Source: Rhodocyclaceae bacterium
GTDB lineage: Bacteria; Pseudomonadota; Gammaproteobacteria; Burkholderiales; Rhodocyclaceae
Length of the DNA stretch: 64,000 nt
Reading direction: 5' to 3'
NCBI GenBank assembly: GCA_016721505.1
Contig: JADKHX010000009.1
Coordinates: forward strand, 153,463-217,462
Positions 36,763-45,488 of this stretch are shown here, piece by piece. The notes below the pieces were generated by a model that ran no database searches, was not told the DNA's origin, and saw nothing but the letters and a program-made list of their open reading frames with translations. Made by a program: the position numbers and the translations under genes. Within the stretch, counting starts at the first letter, position 1. The number at the start of each line of letters is the position of its first letter.

Positions 36763-37967
36763 GCGGTCAAACGAACACCACTCAGGGCAATCAAATCGCC
36801 CGTGCGTTAGCCGAGCGGCGTTTGATTGTGGTTTGCGGCAGTGGTGGCGTTGGTAAAACCACCACTAGCGCGGCGCTGGCCTGTGCGGCGGCGCAGCAGG
36901 GGCGCAAAGTGCTGGTGCTGACCATCGATCCGGCACGGCGACTGGCCAGCGCATTGGGGTTGAGTGAACTTGATAACGAACCACGCAAGGTTTCGTCCAG
37001 CTTGTTTCGTGCCCAAGGACTGGTGATGAAAGGCAAGGGCGAACTGTGGGCGATGATGCTCGATACAAAGCGCACGTTTGACGATGTCATTCGCCGCTAC
37101 GCGCCGCGCCCTGAGTTGGCCGAGCAGATTCTGGGAAATCTGATCTATCAGCAGGTATCGGATGCGCTGGCGGGGACGCAGGAATACATGGCGATGGAGC
37201 AGCTGTACGAACTAACGCGGGATGACAAGTACGATTTGATCGTGGTCGACACCCCGCCGACACAGCACGCGCTGGATTTTCTTGATGCCCCCGAGCGGAT
37301 GATGAACGTACTTGACTCGGGCGTGGTCAAGTTGGTGTGGGGCGGCGCGCGCAAGGTCGGCAAGTCCTATCTGAGTTGGCTGCGGCGCAGTACCAAGGTA
37401 GTGGCGAGTCTGTTTGAGCGTATCACCGGCGGCGAACTGTTTGGTGATATGGCAGAGTTTTTTCAGGCCTTCGACGAACTTTATGCCGGGATTCGTGACC
37501 GCTCAAATGAAGTGAAGCAGATGCTGAAGAGCGATCAGACTTTGTTCTTTTTGGTCACCAGTCCGGCACCGTCATCCATGCAAGAGTCACAGTATTTCCT
37601 CGGCAAAATTGCCGGCTATGGCGTGACGCTGGGCGGCATCATTGTTAATCGTGTCCATCGTCTAACTGATGGAACCGTGCCGGTCGAAGGAGCCTTGCCG
37701 GAGGCCAAGCTAATTATTGATTGTCTGGTAAAAACGCAGGACTCCATGGTTAAAGACCTGCGACTAAAAACCTTGATCGATGAGTTGCTCGCGGCGTGGC
37801 AAAGCTATGCTGCCATGGCCAGCCACGACCAGCATCAGATTGAGCGGCTGACGGCCGGTCACAGCGCGCAAGTGATGCAAGTGCCTTACTTCGACAGCGA
37901 TATCCATGATTTGCAGGGGCTAAATCGCCTCGGCGGATATTTGCTAACACCTAAAAGCTACGGCTAG
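36759..37967 (+). CDS. ArsA/Get3-like ATPase, second of a pair
   Basis: A 402-residue ATPase starting MSGQTNTTQGNQIARALAER, with Walker A RLIVVCGSGGVGKTTTSAAL, VLVLTIDPARRLASALGLSE (the DPA switch I-like motif) and YDLIVVDTPPTQHALDFLDA (switch II). A helical region ERITGGELFGDMAEFFQAFD is the part that contacts clients or membranes in this family. LGGIIVNRVHRLTDG lies near the adenine site. It is translationally coupled to the preceding ATPase. Such pairs occur in several bacterial groups and have no settled function; envelope or tail-anchored protein handling is speculation. Confidence 0.88.
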   Translation: MSGQTNTTQGNQIARALAERRLIVVCGSGGVGKTTTSAALACAAAQQGRKVLVLTIDPARRLASALGLSELDNEPRKVSSSLFRAQGLVMKGKGELWAMMLDTKRTFDDVIRRYAPRPELAEQILGNLIYQQVSDALAGTQEYMAMEQLYELTRDDKYDLIVVDTPPTQHALDFLDAPERMMNVLDSGVVKLVWGGARKVGKSYLSWLRRSTKVVASLFERITGGELFGDMAEFFQAFDELYAGIRDRSNEVKQMLKSDQTLFFLVTSPAPSSMQESQYFLGKIAGYGVTLGGIIVNRVHRLTDGTVPVEGALPEAKLIIDCLVKTQDSMVKDLRLKTLIDELLAAWQSYAAMASHDQHQIERLTAGHSAQVMQVPYFDSDIHDLQGLNRLGGYLLTPKSYG

Positions 37968-38028
37968 AAAATATCCGAAAAAAGGCGCATGCTTGAACTG
38001 GTCAATTTGAATTTTGTAGGAGGCGATC

Positions 38029-38385
38029 ATGTCTGAAAAAAATCTCAAAACTGCCGTTTGCCTGTTGGCATTGTGTAGCTGTGCTGTGGGCGCAAATAGC
38101 TGGGCGCGCGAACTGCCAGCCAGCGAGTTTCGCGGCACGATGATTACCATGACACGAGGTACGGTGGTTGCGGTTGATAAGGCAGCCAGGAAAATCAGTA
38201 TTTCGCACCAGGGCAATTGGGATATCGAAATTCCAGCGACGACGACTGCGTTTTCTGTGGCGTCGACCGACATGGCCGATGGATTGGCGCCGGGTTCAGC
38301 CATATTTTTTATTGCCGGCGGTGACGCCAAAAAGCCGGAGTTGGTTCGACTAACACCGCGTCGTGCTAATGGATTTGCCTACTGA
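38029..38385 (+). CDS. Small exported protein with CusF-like beta-barrel fold
   Basis: A 118-residue protein with a signal peptide (MSEKNLKTAVCLLALCSCAV ending near NSWA). The mature part, RGTVVAVDKAARKISISHQG, then FSVASTDMADGLAPGSAIFF and KKPELVRLTPRR, follows the layout of CusF/copper-binding OB-like domains. The Met and Trp ligands of CusF are not in the expected places, so metal binding is doubtful. A strong AGGAGG ribosome site lies 6-7 bases before the ATG. It ends 40 bases from the end of the convergent speD gene. Confidence 0.6.
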   Translation: MSEKNLKTAVCLLALCSCAVGANSWARELPASEFRGTMITMTRGTVVAVDKAARKISISHQGNWDIEIPATTTAFSVASTDMADGLAPGSAIFFIAGGDAKKPELVRLTPRRANGFAY

Positions 38386-38424
38386 TCTGAGCGAACTGAA
38401 TTGAGCCGCTAGCTAAATCGGCAA

Positions 38425-38820
38425 TTAGCTCGCCGGTGTCAGACCGCGCAAGATTTCTCGTCGTTCGAGACGTTGCGGGTCAAACGCCTGTATCAGTGCC
38501 GAAAATGCAGATTCTGCCGCGTTGCGATTATCTTGACTGAAATTGCACACGTACAAATCCAGCGTGACGGCGTTGAGCTCTGGCCAGGTATGTATCGCCA
38601 AATGTGATTCGGCCAAGACAATCGCACCGGTGACCCCGCCGCTGCTGCCGTCAGGATTTTTGAATTGATGAAAAGCTTCGGCAACCGGTGTTAAACCCGC
38701 CTTGGCGCACGCACTACGGCAAAGTTGAGCGAGCACGGTGACATCTGTCATGCACCGCGCAGTGCTGGCGCAGTCACGGGTGCAGTCGTACAGTTCGGCA
38801 AGTATGTGTAAGCCATTCAT
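38425..38820 (-). CDS. speD: S-adenosylmethionine decarboxylase proenzyme
   Basis: Supplies decarboxylated AdoMet for spermidine synthesis. It is the short bacterial class, 131 residues. The autocleavage site is Glu-Ser in VLAESHLAIHTWPELNAVTL, with Ser-72 expected to become the pyruvoyl group. NGLHILAELYDCTRD and TLDLYVCNFSQD are also family motifs. Its ATG overlaps the stop of the FAD oxidase gene (ATGA). It is the last gene of a seven-gene minus-strand operon that also holds a spermidine synthase, so substrate supply within the operon is clear. Confidence 0.93.
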   Translation of the reverse strand: MNGLHILAELYDCTRDCASTARCMTDVTVLAQLCRSACAKAGLTPVAEAFHQFKNPDGSSGGVTGAIVLAESHLAIHTWPELNAVTLDLYVCNFSQDNRNAAESAFSALIQAFDPQRLERREILRGLTPAS

Positions 38821-40493
38821 AGGGAGCGTGAGAAGGATACGCCAAGCCGCTTCAGCACGCGTTGTGCGGCCAATACGCCACGATAGTTGGCTTCTTCAAA
38901 CAGTGACATTCCCGACACATCAGCATGCGCGAAATGGATGGCGGATTTGCCGACAATGTGCCCGCGTTCAAACACTGTGCGCGCGCCGCCCCAGAGCCAG
39001 CCGGGTAGTGGCCGAATCATGGCGTGGCCGTATCGATGCACATCCAGTCGCGTTACCAGTTCACGAATTTCCGGATGCGGGCGAGATAGGTCGCTCAAGA
39101 TTTCCTCGGCCCAGACTTCGCGGCTTTGCAAAAGTTTGCTGGGTGATTTCGCCAGTTGGTGCTGGTGAGACGCCGTTGATTTATGTGAGAACGCTGATTC
39201 CTCGTGCAATGCGCGATACCACGTGATCACGGTCGGCGCAGGGGCGTAACGCAACTGCTGGTGAGTTGCCACGACGTAACCTAAGGATGGGCTGTCGTAG
39301 AGCACGTTATCCCAGGCCAATGAACTGCCTGTACTCCGCAGGAGCGGTTCGGATAGTGTGAGATTGGCGACGACCCACGGTGCGTAGGCTATGCTTTTCG
39401 AGGCGGCCAACCATGCCGCCGGCGGCGATTGAAAAACGTGTGGAATTAGAAACAACGGTGCCGCCCAAATCAGTTCTTTGGCGATTACGCGAATGCTGCG
39501 ATTTTCTTTGCCGAGGAAAACATCGCAAACGATTTCCTTGGCATTTTGTTCGACGTGATAGACCAGCGCATCAGTCTGCGTTTGCGCCACCGCAGTGCGC
39601 GCCAATCCCTGTGTCAGCCAGGCATTGCCTTCCGGCGCGGTCAGCACTTGGCCTTCGCTGTCGCGGCTGGAGAAATAGTGCAAACCGGCCCACGCCGAGG
39701 TTTGTGCTGCCGATGTACCGAAATCATCGCGACAGGCGTAGTCGCACATCCACTGCAGTCCAGCTGCGCTGTAATCCTGTTGCTTGAGCCAATCCGAAAA
39801 CGTCATTTTATCCAGCGCTCGCAAACTAGCGTCGGCGCTGGATAGCGCTAGCGGCAAGGCAAAAGCGCGACGACCACTTGCATCACGTCGTGCTCGTAGT
39901 GTAGAGATATGCTGCTGAAATCGTGAAATTTGCGCGCGTTCAACGCTCGCTCTACCATGCGCCGGCCACAGACCTTCTTGCCAAAAACCATCAATGAATA
40001 ATCGTTCTTGTGGCGCATGACAAAGATATTTTTCGTCGTAACTCGGATGCGCGGCGTGGATATTTCCGCGCAACACGCCCAACTCGGCAAGCAACTCACG
40101 GGTTGCGCTGGCCTCGACCGGCGGCAACGGCAAATAGTGCGCGCCGAGTGGGTAGCGCGACACTTCGTTTTGCCCACTGCGCGAATTGCCACCTGGCTCG
40201 TGTTCCAAATCCAACAGCATGAAATCGTTGCATCCTGCACGAGTAAGTTTCCATGCAGCTGAAAGACCGCCGATACCAGCGCCGACAATCGCCACCGCGA
40301 CCCGCTTGGTTTGTGTTGGTGGCGGAAATTTCGGGCTGCGGAGGCGATGACCTAGTTGGCTATTTGCGCCGGACAAAATGCCTGGGGGTAGCGGCGGTGT
40401 TGCTGCGGTAGTGTCACTGAAAAATGCCTTCGCGGGCGTGCTGCCAAAGGCTACCGCACCAGCTGCCGCACCGAGAAAATCACGCCGCCGCAT
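38817..40493 (-). CDS. Tat-exported FAD-dependent amine-oxidase-like protein
   Basis: A 558-residue flavoprotein. The N terminus MRRRDFLGAAAGAVAFGSTP is a twin-arginine signal, so a folded FAD protein should act in the periplasm. The dinucleotide-binding motif is VAIVGAGIGGLSAAWKLTRA, followed by EHEPGGNSRSGQNEVSRYPL. The C-terminal part has WLWGGARTVFERGHIVGKSA and HFAHADVSGMSLFEEANYRG, typical of the amine oxidase fold. With spermidine genes on both sides, a polyamine is a plausible substrate, but this is inference. The segment TASHQHQLAKS is encoded by a dispersed repeat. Confidence 0.85.
   Translation of the reverse strand: MRRRDFLGAAAGAVAFGSTPAKAFFSDTTAATPPLPPGILSGANSQLGHRLRSPKFPPPTQTKRVAVAIVGAGIGGLSAAWKLTRAGCNDFMLLDLEHEPGGNSRSGQNEVSRYPLGAHYLPLPPVEASATRELLAELGVLRGNIHAAHPSYDEKYLCHAPQERLFIDGFWQEGLWPAHGRASVERAQISRFQQHISTLRARRDASGRRAFALPLALSSADASLRALDKMTFSDWLKQQDYSAAGLQWMCDYACRDDFGTSAAQTSAWAGLHYFSSRDSEGQVLTAPEGNAWLTQGLARTAVAQTQTDALVYHVEQNAKEIVCDVFLGKENRSIRVIAKELIWAAPLFLIPHVFQSPPAAWLAASKSIAYAPWVVANLTLSEPLLRSTGSSLAWDNVLYDSPSLGYVVATHQQLRYAPAPTVITWYRALHEESAFSHKSTASHQHQLAKSPSKLLQSREVWAEEILSDLSRPHPEIRELVTRLDVHRYGHAMIRPLPGWLWGGARTVFERGHIVGKSAIHFAHADVSGMSLFEEANYRGVLAAQRVLKRLGVSFSRSL
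39151..39176 (+). repeat. Dispersed 26-bp repeat inside the FAD oxidase gene
   Basis: GCCAGTTGGTGCTGGT, GAG, ACGCCGT. Read on the minus strand as TASHQHQLA between ALHEESAFSHKS and SPSKLLQSREV. Confidence 0.9.
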
Positions 40494-40731
40494 CGGAGGT
40501 TAATGTGAAACAACGTAAATTGATGCCACATCGAACTCCGAGCGTAGCGAGCCAACTGGTAGCCTCCCCGTGTGGGGGCGAGGCGGGGTTGCGCACCGCA
40601 TGCGGTGTGCCGCCGCAGCCAGCGGGCTTTGCAAAGCCAGCCGTGGGCCGCGCAGCGGATGGGAGGGTCGGGCGTTTATGCCGCATTTCGTGTGTTTCAT
40701 CATCTGCGCGTGGCACCCATGAACATGCACG
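40494..40731. other. GC-rich palindrome-bearing gap inside the operon
   Basis: A 238-base interval separates the spermidine synthase stop and the FAD oxidase start in an otherwise tightly packed operon. It contains perfect palindromes CACCGCATGCGGTG (about 40597-40610) and GGCTTTGCAAAGCC (about 40625-40638), plus repeated GC-rich words. No convincing gene is seen. It may be an inserted repeat or an RNA-processing or attenuation site. Confidence 0.5.
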
Positions 40732-42270
40732 TTAGTGAACCTGCACACGACCCCATTCGCGCTCAAAAAGGCGCACGAGGATTTGATTGTCGAGGCGATT
40801 CGCCTCTGTTTCGACGCGCGCCATGTCCTTGGGAAAATGAAACAAAGCGGGCAGGGTATCGGCGGCGACAAAACGTGTGCTGACGTCAATCGCTAACGGT
40901 GCATGGTAGTCATGTTGGCTGGCGATGATGTAGCCCCACTCACCAAAGCTGGGCACTAAGGCATGGTAGGGCGTGGCCTGCCAACCGGCCGTTTCTAATG
41001 TGGTGACTACTGTCCAAAACGATGCCCGCGCGTACATCGGCGAGGTGGCTTGAACTACCACCAATCCGGTTTGCGCGACGTGTTGCTTTAGCAAACGATA
41101 AAAAGCGGTTGAATAAAGTTTGCCCAAGCTATGATTTGATGGATCAGGGAAATCCACGACGACGAAGTCGAACATCTCGGATGATGCTTCCAGCCATTTC
41201 AATGCATCGGCGTTGACGATTTTTACCTTCGGTGAACTCAATGAATTTTGATTTAGTTGGCGTAACAAGTCCGATTGCGCAAACAGGGTGGTCATTCGTG
41301 GATCCAAGTCGACGAGGGTAACTGACTCAATCTGTGGGTACTTCAAAATTTCACGCACTGCCATGCCGTCGCCACCGCCGAGCACCAATACACGTCGCGC
41401 GCCAGGCAGCGCAGCCAAGGCCGGATGCACCAACGCTTCGTGATAGCGATATTCATCGCGCGATGAAAACTGCAAATTGTTATTCAAGTAAAGGCGGATT
41501 TCATCGCGCCAGCGGGTGACGACGATGCGTTGGTAGGCACTGGATTCAGCATGCACAATGTCCTCGGCGTAGAGATTAGCTTCGGCCAAGCTGACGAACT
41601 TTCCAGCATAAGCAAACCCGGCGAGCAGCAGCACGATTACCGTCAGACTCTGTGCTCGCAACAAATTTTGTACCCCAATCTGAGCACGGAACAGCCATAG
41701 GGCCCATACCGCAACCAGCGCATTGAGCAGTCCAAACAGCAAGGCACTGCGCACCAAGCCGAGCTGCGGCGCGAGCACCAGCGGAAATAGCAAAGAGACC
41801 GCAAGCGCACCGATGTAATCGACGCTCAGTACTTGGGCAACCAAATCCTTGAATGCGACTTCTCGTTTGAGTACGCGCATGATCAGTGGAATTTCAAGTC
41901 CGACCAAAATCCCTATTAACAACACCAATGCATATAGCGCAAATTGGAACGGCCCGGAATGCAAGGTGAAAATTAAAAACAACAAACCTGCCGAAAGTCC
42001 ACCCAGCAGGCCAACGAGCAGTTCGATTTGAATGAAGCGCACCAGCAAATTGCCTTCGACAAATTTCGACAACCACGAACCGATGCCCATCGCGAACAGG
42101 TAAGCGCCGATGACGGTTGAGAATTGCATTACCGAGTCGCCCAGCAAGTAACTCGCCATCGCGCCGGCAATTAACTCGTAGGCCAAGCCGCAAGAAGCGA
42201 CGATAAAGACCGACGCGAGTAGGGGGCGTTGCATTGCGGCGCGCAACGCGGGCGGGGCGTTGGTTGGCAT
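40732..42270 (-). CDS. speE: Membrane-anchored spermidine synthase
   Basis: A 512-residue fusion of an N-terminal block of about seven hydrophobic helices (SVFIVASCGLAYELIAGAMA to SLTVIVLLLAGFAYAGKFVS, residues about 18-225) with a C-terminal aminopropyltransferase. The latter has YQRIVVTRWRDEIRLYLNNN, QFSSRDEYRYHEALVHPALA, the decarboxylated-AdoMet site VLVLGGGDGMAVREILKYPQ, and the catalytic FVVVDFPDPSNHSLGKLYST. It transfers aminopropyl from decarboxylated AdoMet to a diamine; the membrane block suggests synthesis at, or coupled to, the membrane. It starts directly after the stop of the 53-residue ORF upstream. speD lies in the same operon. Confidence 0.9.
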   Translation of the reverse strand: MPTNAPPALRAAMQRPLLASVFIVASCGLAYELIAGAMASYLLGDSVMQFSTVIGAYLFAMGIGSWLSKFVEGNLLVRFIQIELLVGLLGGLSAGLLFLIFTLHSGPFQFALYALVLLIGILVGLEIPLIMRVLKREVAFKDLVAQVLSVDYIGALAVSLLFPLVLAPQLGLVRSALLFGLLNALVAVWALWLFRAQIGVQNLLRAQSLTVIVLLLAGFAYAGKFVSLAEANLYAEDIVHAESSAYQRIVVTRWRDEIRLYLNNNLQFSSRDEYRYHEALVHPALAALPGARRVLVLGGGDGMAVREILKYPQIESVTLVDLDPRMTTLFAQSDLLRQLNQNSLSSPKVKIVNADALKWLEASSEMFDFVVVDFPDPSNHSLGKLYSTAFYRLLKQHVAQTGLVVVQATSPMYARASFWTVVTTLETAGWQATPYHALVPSFGEWGYIIASQHDYHAPLAIDVSTRFVAADTLPALFHFPKDMARVETEANRLDNQILVRLFEREWGRVQVH

Positions 42271-42432
42271 TTATTTGTGGTACGAGCGTTGTCCGTGTCG
42301 GAAACCTTGAGTCCGCTCGGCACTTAGTTGTTGTGTTTGCGCTTGTTCGGCGAACGCATTCCAGCCTCGGTACTGGGCAAAATTAAATACGCAAAACGCG
42401 AGCAGACTGGCAATGAGCGTAAGGCGTGGCAT
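42271..42432 (-). CDS. 53-residue membrane miniprotein between DUF4178 and speE
   Basis: This frame starts MPRLTLIASLLAFCVFNFAQ, continues YRGWNAFAEQAQTQQLSAER and ends in RSYHK. Residues 4-19 form one hydrophobic helix or uncleaved signal; the rest is polar. The ATG overlaps the DUF4178 stop by one base (TGATG), and its stop is followed at once by the speE ATG (TAAATG), so it is fully embedded in the operon and very probably translated. I do not recognise a family. By position it may be a small partner of the membrane proteins on either side. Confidence 0.65.
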   Translation of the reverse strand: MPRLTLIASLLAFCVFNFAQYRGWNAFAEQAQTQQLSAERTQGFRHGQRSYHK

Positions 42433-44381
42433 CAGTCGTCGTCCGATGAATCGTCATCTGTCGGAACTTCACCGCTGGAGTTGAAATCCGAGTTTGCCCA
42501 GCGTTGCGTTTCAAAACTGGCGACGTAGGCGCGACTGATGAGCGGAAACGCCGCCAGAAATAGCATTATGAATAAGTAGTTGCTCCATGTCGCTTGATCG
42601 CGTACGACGCGTATGCGGTCGCTGACAGAAGCCGGACTTTCATCAGAAATTTCCGAATCAATTACAAAATAGTATTCACCAGCAGGGACGTCGCGAAACA
42701 AAAGCTCGGGTTCGCGGTCGCCTTCGCTCCAGCTTTCGCCGTCGTCAACGCCGTGCCAGTAGGAAACTTCGCTGATGGCTTGCCATGCTTTTCCGGTGTT
42801 TCGTTCGACCAGCGTGTGGTTCAAGCCGACCCAATTGTTGTCGATATCGGTTTTGTGCCGTAGCGTGATCGTGCGTGCGTCGCGCTCCAGTTTGAACATC
42901 GGCGTCGTTATCGATTCGGTTTGATCGGGTGAAAACGTAATCTTTTGGTCGAGCAGGGTTCGTCCACCCAATAGAAATGCCCAGATCAATTGAGCGATTG
43001 TCGCGATCAGCATGAACTTCCACGCGTAGCTGAAAACTTGTCGGAACCCTTCCCGTCTAGGATTCGGCTGATTGGCACCGACAGATGTAGGCTCACGCAC
43101 GGCGCTCTTGAGATTGAAGGCTTGGTAAATTTCTGAGGCCGGTAAATATTCACCGATTGACCAGGTGGTTTCGTTGTTGCTGGATTCGCGCGAGAGCATG
43201 CGCGGGGGCGCGACGAAATCAGTGCACAGCCATGTTTCATTGACCGTCACCACCCAGTTGAATTCACCGATTACATAAAAGGTGGTGGCAATATCGGAGG
43301 CGTAACGCATGAAATTCTCGCCGTTGTAGCGCACGGAATATTGACCGTCGGCATGATGCGGCAGTGCGGTTAGCGGCGTGACCCAATTCCAATGCTGTTC
43401 GCTGTTAGTCAACCAACGAAAGCCTTCGTGCGGATGATGGAGTAGATATTCATGCCAGACGTAGCCACCCTCAATTTGACGCGCCTGAAAGCCGATAACA
43501 GTCCATTCTTTGTTCAAAAATTTGCCCACACTTCCTAGTGGAATGAGCGGGTCGATTTTTTCTGTGGCTTTGACTCGTTGCAAAATTTTGAGGCTGGAAT
43601 TTTCGGCGCTGAGCACACTCAGACAGGACTGACAGGCGACGCTTCTTACGGCGTTGTCATGCAGCGAAATCGGCCCGCCACAAGCAGGACATTGCAGTGC
43701 CAAAACTTCTCCGGCAGCGCGCGGCAGCATGGCGGTATCGCGCAGGTTATTGAATTTGAGCGCTGCGAATGACATCGATTCGCCAACAAAAAATAACGGT
43801 GGCGTTTCGGAATAATCGATGCTGGCGAAGGCGTTGGACTTTCCTGCGCCGCCCGTTTCGGAGGCCATTCCACGTAGATCAGCGAGTTGCGCCGCGTAGC
43901 CTGCGCCGAAGGCAAATGGCAACTCACCTTCACCAGCGATGCACATGGCTTCTTCTTTGTTGGTGACGACAAATTCTTGACCGGCGAGGTCTAGCGAAGT
44001 GTCGGTTTCCAGCGTTGCAAATTCGGGCAGCGGCACGCCGGGGGCTTTGAGAAAACTGACGACGTATTCACCATTCGCATCCGACAACCAGCCGCCGCGT
44101 TGGTCGTCGAATAACAAATACCACTCGTTCCAAACACCCGCGGCGTAGCGCAACTGTATGCGACCAACGGTAGCGAAATGAACACCACGAAAATTACCTT
44201 CAGTGCCTAACTGAATTGGCGAGGCATCCTCGAGCAAGTCAGCCATCTTGCCCAGATTTTCCAAGTTGCCACCGTGTCGAACCAGCGTGCTGCGACAAAA
44301 TTCGCAGACGGCATGGAACGACACCGAGGACTTGAAAACAACCGGTGCGCCGCAGGCGGGGCAGTTGGCGCTAAAGGCCAT
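42432..44381 (-). CDS. DUF4178 protein with two zinc ribbons and two membrane segments
   Basis: A 649-residue protein. Two similar halves each begin with a four-Cys zinc ribbon (CPACGAPVVF with CEFC; CPACGGPISL with CQSC), followed by a DUF4178 beta-rich domain (GVWNEWYLLFDDQRGGWLSD in half one, GYVWHEYLLHHPHEGFRWLT in half two). A helix near residue 465 (FMLIATIAQLIWAFLLGG) and another near residue 610 (YLFIMLFLAAFPLISRAYV) flank a beta-rich, probably periplasmic segment. It ends in an acidic DDDSSDDD tail. DUF4178 has no established activity; it is known to co-occur with DUF350, SPFH and spermidine genes, as here. Confidence 0.85.
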   Translation of the reverse strand: MAFSANCPACGAPVVFKSSVSFHAVCEFCRSTLVRHGGNLENLGKMADLLEDASPIQLGTEGNFRGVHFATVGRIQLRYAAGVWNEWYLLFDDQRGGWLSDANGEYVVSFLKAPGVPLPEFATLETDTSLDLAGQEFVVTNKEEAMCIAGEGELPFAFGAGYAAQLADLRGMASETGGAGKSNAFASIDYSETPPLFFVGESMSFAALKFNNLRDTAMLPRAAGEVLALQCPACGGPISLHDNAVRSVACQSCLSVLSAENSSLKILQRVKATEKIDPLIPLGSVGKFLNKEWTVIGFQARQIEGGYVWHEYLLHHPHEGFRWLTNSEQHWNWVTPLTALPHHADGQYSVRYNGENFMRYASDIATTFYVIGEFNWVVTVNETWLCTDFVAPPRMLSRESSNNETTWSIGEYLPASEIYQAFNLKSAVREPTSVGANQPNPRREGFRQVFSYAWKFMLIATIAQLIWAFLLGGRTLLDQKITFSPDQTESITTPMFKLERDARTITLRHKTDIDNNWVGLNHTLVERNTGKAWQAISEVSYWHGVDDGESWSEGDREPELLFRDVPAGEYYFVIDSEISDESPASVSDRIRVVRDQATWSNYLFIMLFLAAFPLISRAYVASFETQRWANSDFNSSGEVPTDDDSSDDD

Positions 44382-44416
44382 TTTCTCTTATTGAAAAACT
44401 AAAAACTTAAAAAGTT

Positions 44417-45466
44417 CTACCCCAACTTCGCCAACAACGCTGCTTTCTTGGCATCAAACTCGGCTTGTCCCAAGATGCCTTTGCCGACCAAACCGTGGAG
44501 TTTTTCTATGGTAGCGATGATCTCGTCGGCGGAGGGTGCTGGTTCACCGGCATTTTTGTCACTTGGTGCTGGTGACACGCTGTTAGCAGCTGCGCTTGCG
44601 GGGTTAAGCGATTGCGCCATGCTCTGCGCGATAGTCTGCCCTACACCAAAGCCCACACCCATGCCCGCGCCCAATCCGGCCAGCCCGCCTTCGTTTTGCG
44701 CGGCGAGTGGAATGGCGTTGGCGGTTTGGTATTGCGTATAGCCTTGCATGCCGCCCATCATGTTCACACCGATGCGCGCATCGAGCATTTTTTGCAGCTC
44801 GTCAGGTAGCGAAATGTTCTGTACGATTAGCGTTTCTAGCGCTAGACCTAGGCCAGTGAATGTGGGCGCAAGATGGTCAAAAAGAGCCTTACCGAATTCA
44901 CCTTGATTGCCAGCCATATCGATAAACGGCACGCCGGATTCGCCAAAAATATCGCTGATGGCGGCGACCATACTGTTGCGCAACTGGCCTTCGAGGTCCT
45001 CCATGGTGAAGGTCTCGCGCGTGCCGGATAGTTTCTGATGAAACACTTTGGCATCGGCGATACGGTAGGAATAAATACCGAACGCACGCAGGCGGACCAT
45101 GCCGAAATCTTTATCGCGAATAGTCACCGCATTGGGCGTGCCCCATTTACGGTCCAGGCGTTGGCGCGTGCTGTAAAAGTAAACGTCACTCTTAAACGGT
45201 GACTCAAATAGCTTGTCCCAGTTTTTGAGATAGGTCAGCACCGGCAATGTTTGGGTGGTCAGCTTGTACATACCTGGCCCAAACACGTCGGCGATGTTGC
45301 CTTCATTCACAAACACCGCGGCTTGGGTGTCGCGCACAGTGAGACTGCCACCATATTGAATCTCAAAATCGGCCATCGGAAAGCGGCTAGCCAATACCTC
45401 GTCACCCGACTCGGTCCATTGAATGATGTCAATAAACTGCTTCTTGATGAAATCCATTAGTGCCAT
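44417..45466 (-). CDS. SPFH-domain (YdjI/virion-core-like) protein with SHOCT-like tail
   Basis: About 349 residues. MALMDFIKKQFIDIIQWTES, DEVLASRFPMADFEIQYGGS and QAAVFVNEGNIADVFGPGMY are typical of the YdjI type of SPFH protein. The core continues through VRLRAFGIYSYRIADAKVFH, and a Gly/Met-rich linker (GLAGLGAGMGVGFGVGQ) leads to a C-terminal SHOCT-like helix pair (ADEIIATIEKLHGLVGKGIL). There is no N-terminal membrane helix, so it is a peripheral membrane scaffold. The start at 45466 has an AGGAG site. The linker residues NSVSPAPSDK come from a dispersed repeat. In other bacteria such proteins work with PspA-like envelope-stress proteins. Confidence 0.87.
   Translation of the reverse strand: MALMDFIKKQFIDIIQWTESGDEVLASRFPMADFEIQYGGSLTVRDTQAAVFVNEGNIADVFGPGMYKLTTQTLPVLTYLKNWDKLFESPFKSDVYFYSTRQRLDRKWGTPNAVTIRDKDFGMVRLRAFGIYSYRIADAKVFHQKLSGTRETFTMEDLEGQLRNSMVAAISDIFGESGVPFIDMAGNQGEFGKALFDHLAPTFTGLGLALETLIVQNISLPDELQKMLDARIGVNMMGGMQGYTQYQTANAIPLAAQNEGGLAGLGAGMGVGFGVGQTIAQSMAQSLNPASAAANSVSPAPSDKNAGEPAPSADEIIATIEKLHGLVGKGILGQAEFDAKKAALLAKLG
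44558..44583 (+). repeat. Dispersed 26-bp repeat inside the SPFH gene
   Basis: GTCACTTGGTGCTGGT, GAC, ACGCTGT. Translated on the minus strand as NSVSPAPSD in the linker before the SHOCT-like tail. Confidence 0.85.
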
Positions 45467-45488
45467 GTCATTCTCCTTGAGCGAAAAA

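Noticed and set aside
35809..37967. Arsenite efflux ATPases
   Set aside because: No arsB, arsR or arsD nearby and no metal-binding cysteine pattern in either protein.
38029..38385. Functional copper-binding CusF
   Set aside because: The fold pattern fits but the expected Met/Trp ligands are not visible, so I left it as CusF-like only.
40494..40731. Open frames on both strands in the operon gap
   Set aside because: GC-rich open frames without start signals or protein-like composition; better explained as structured non-coding DNA.
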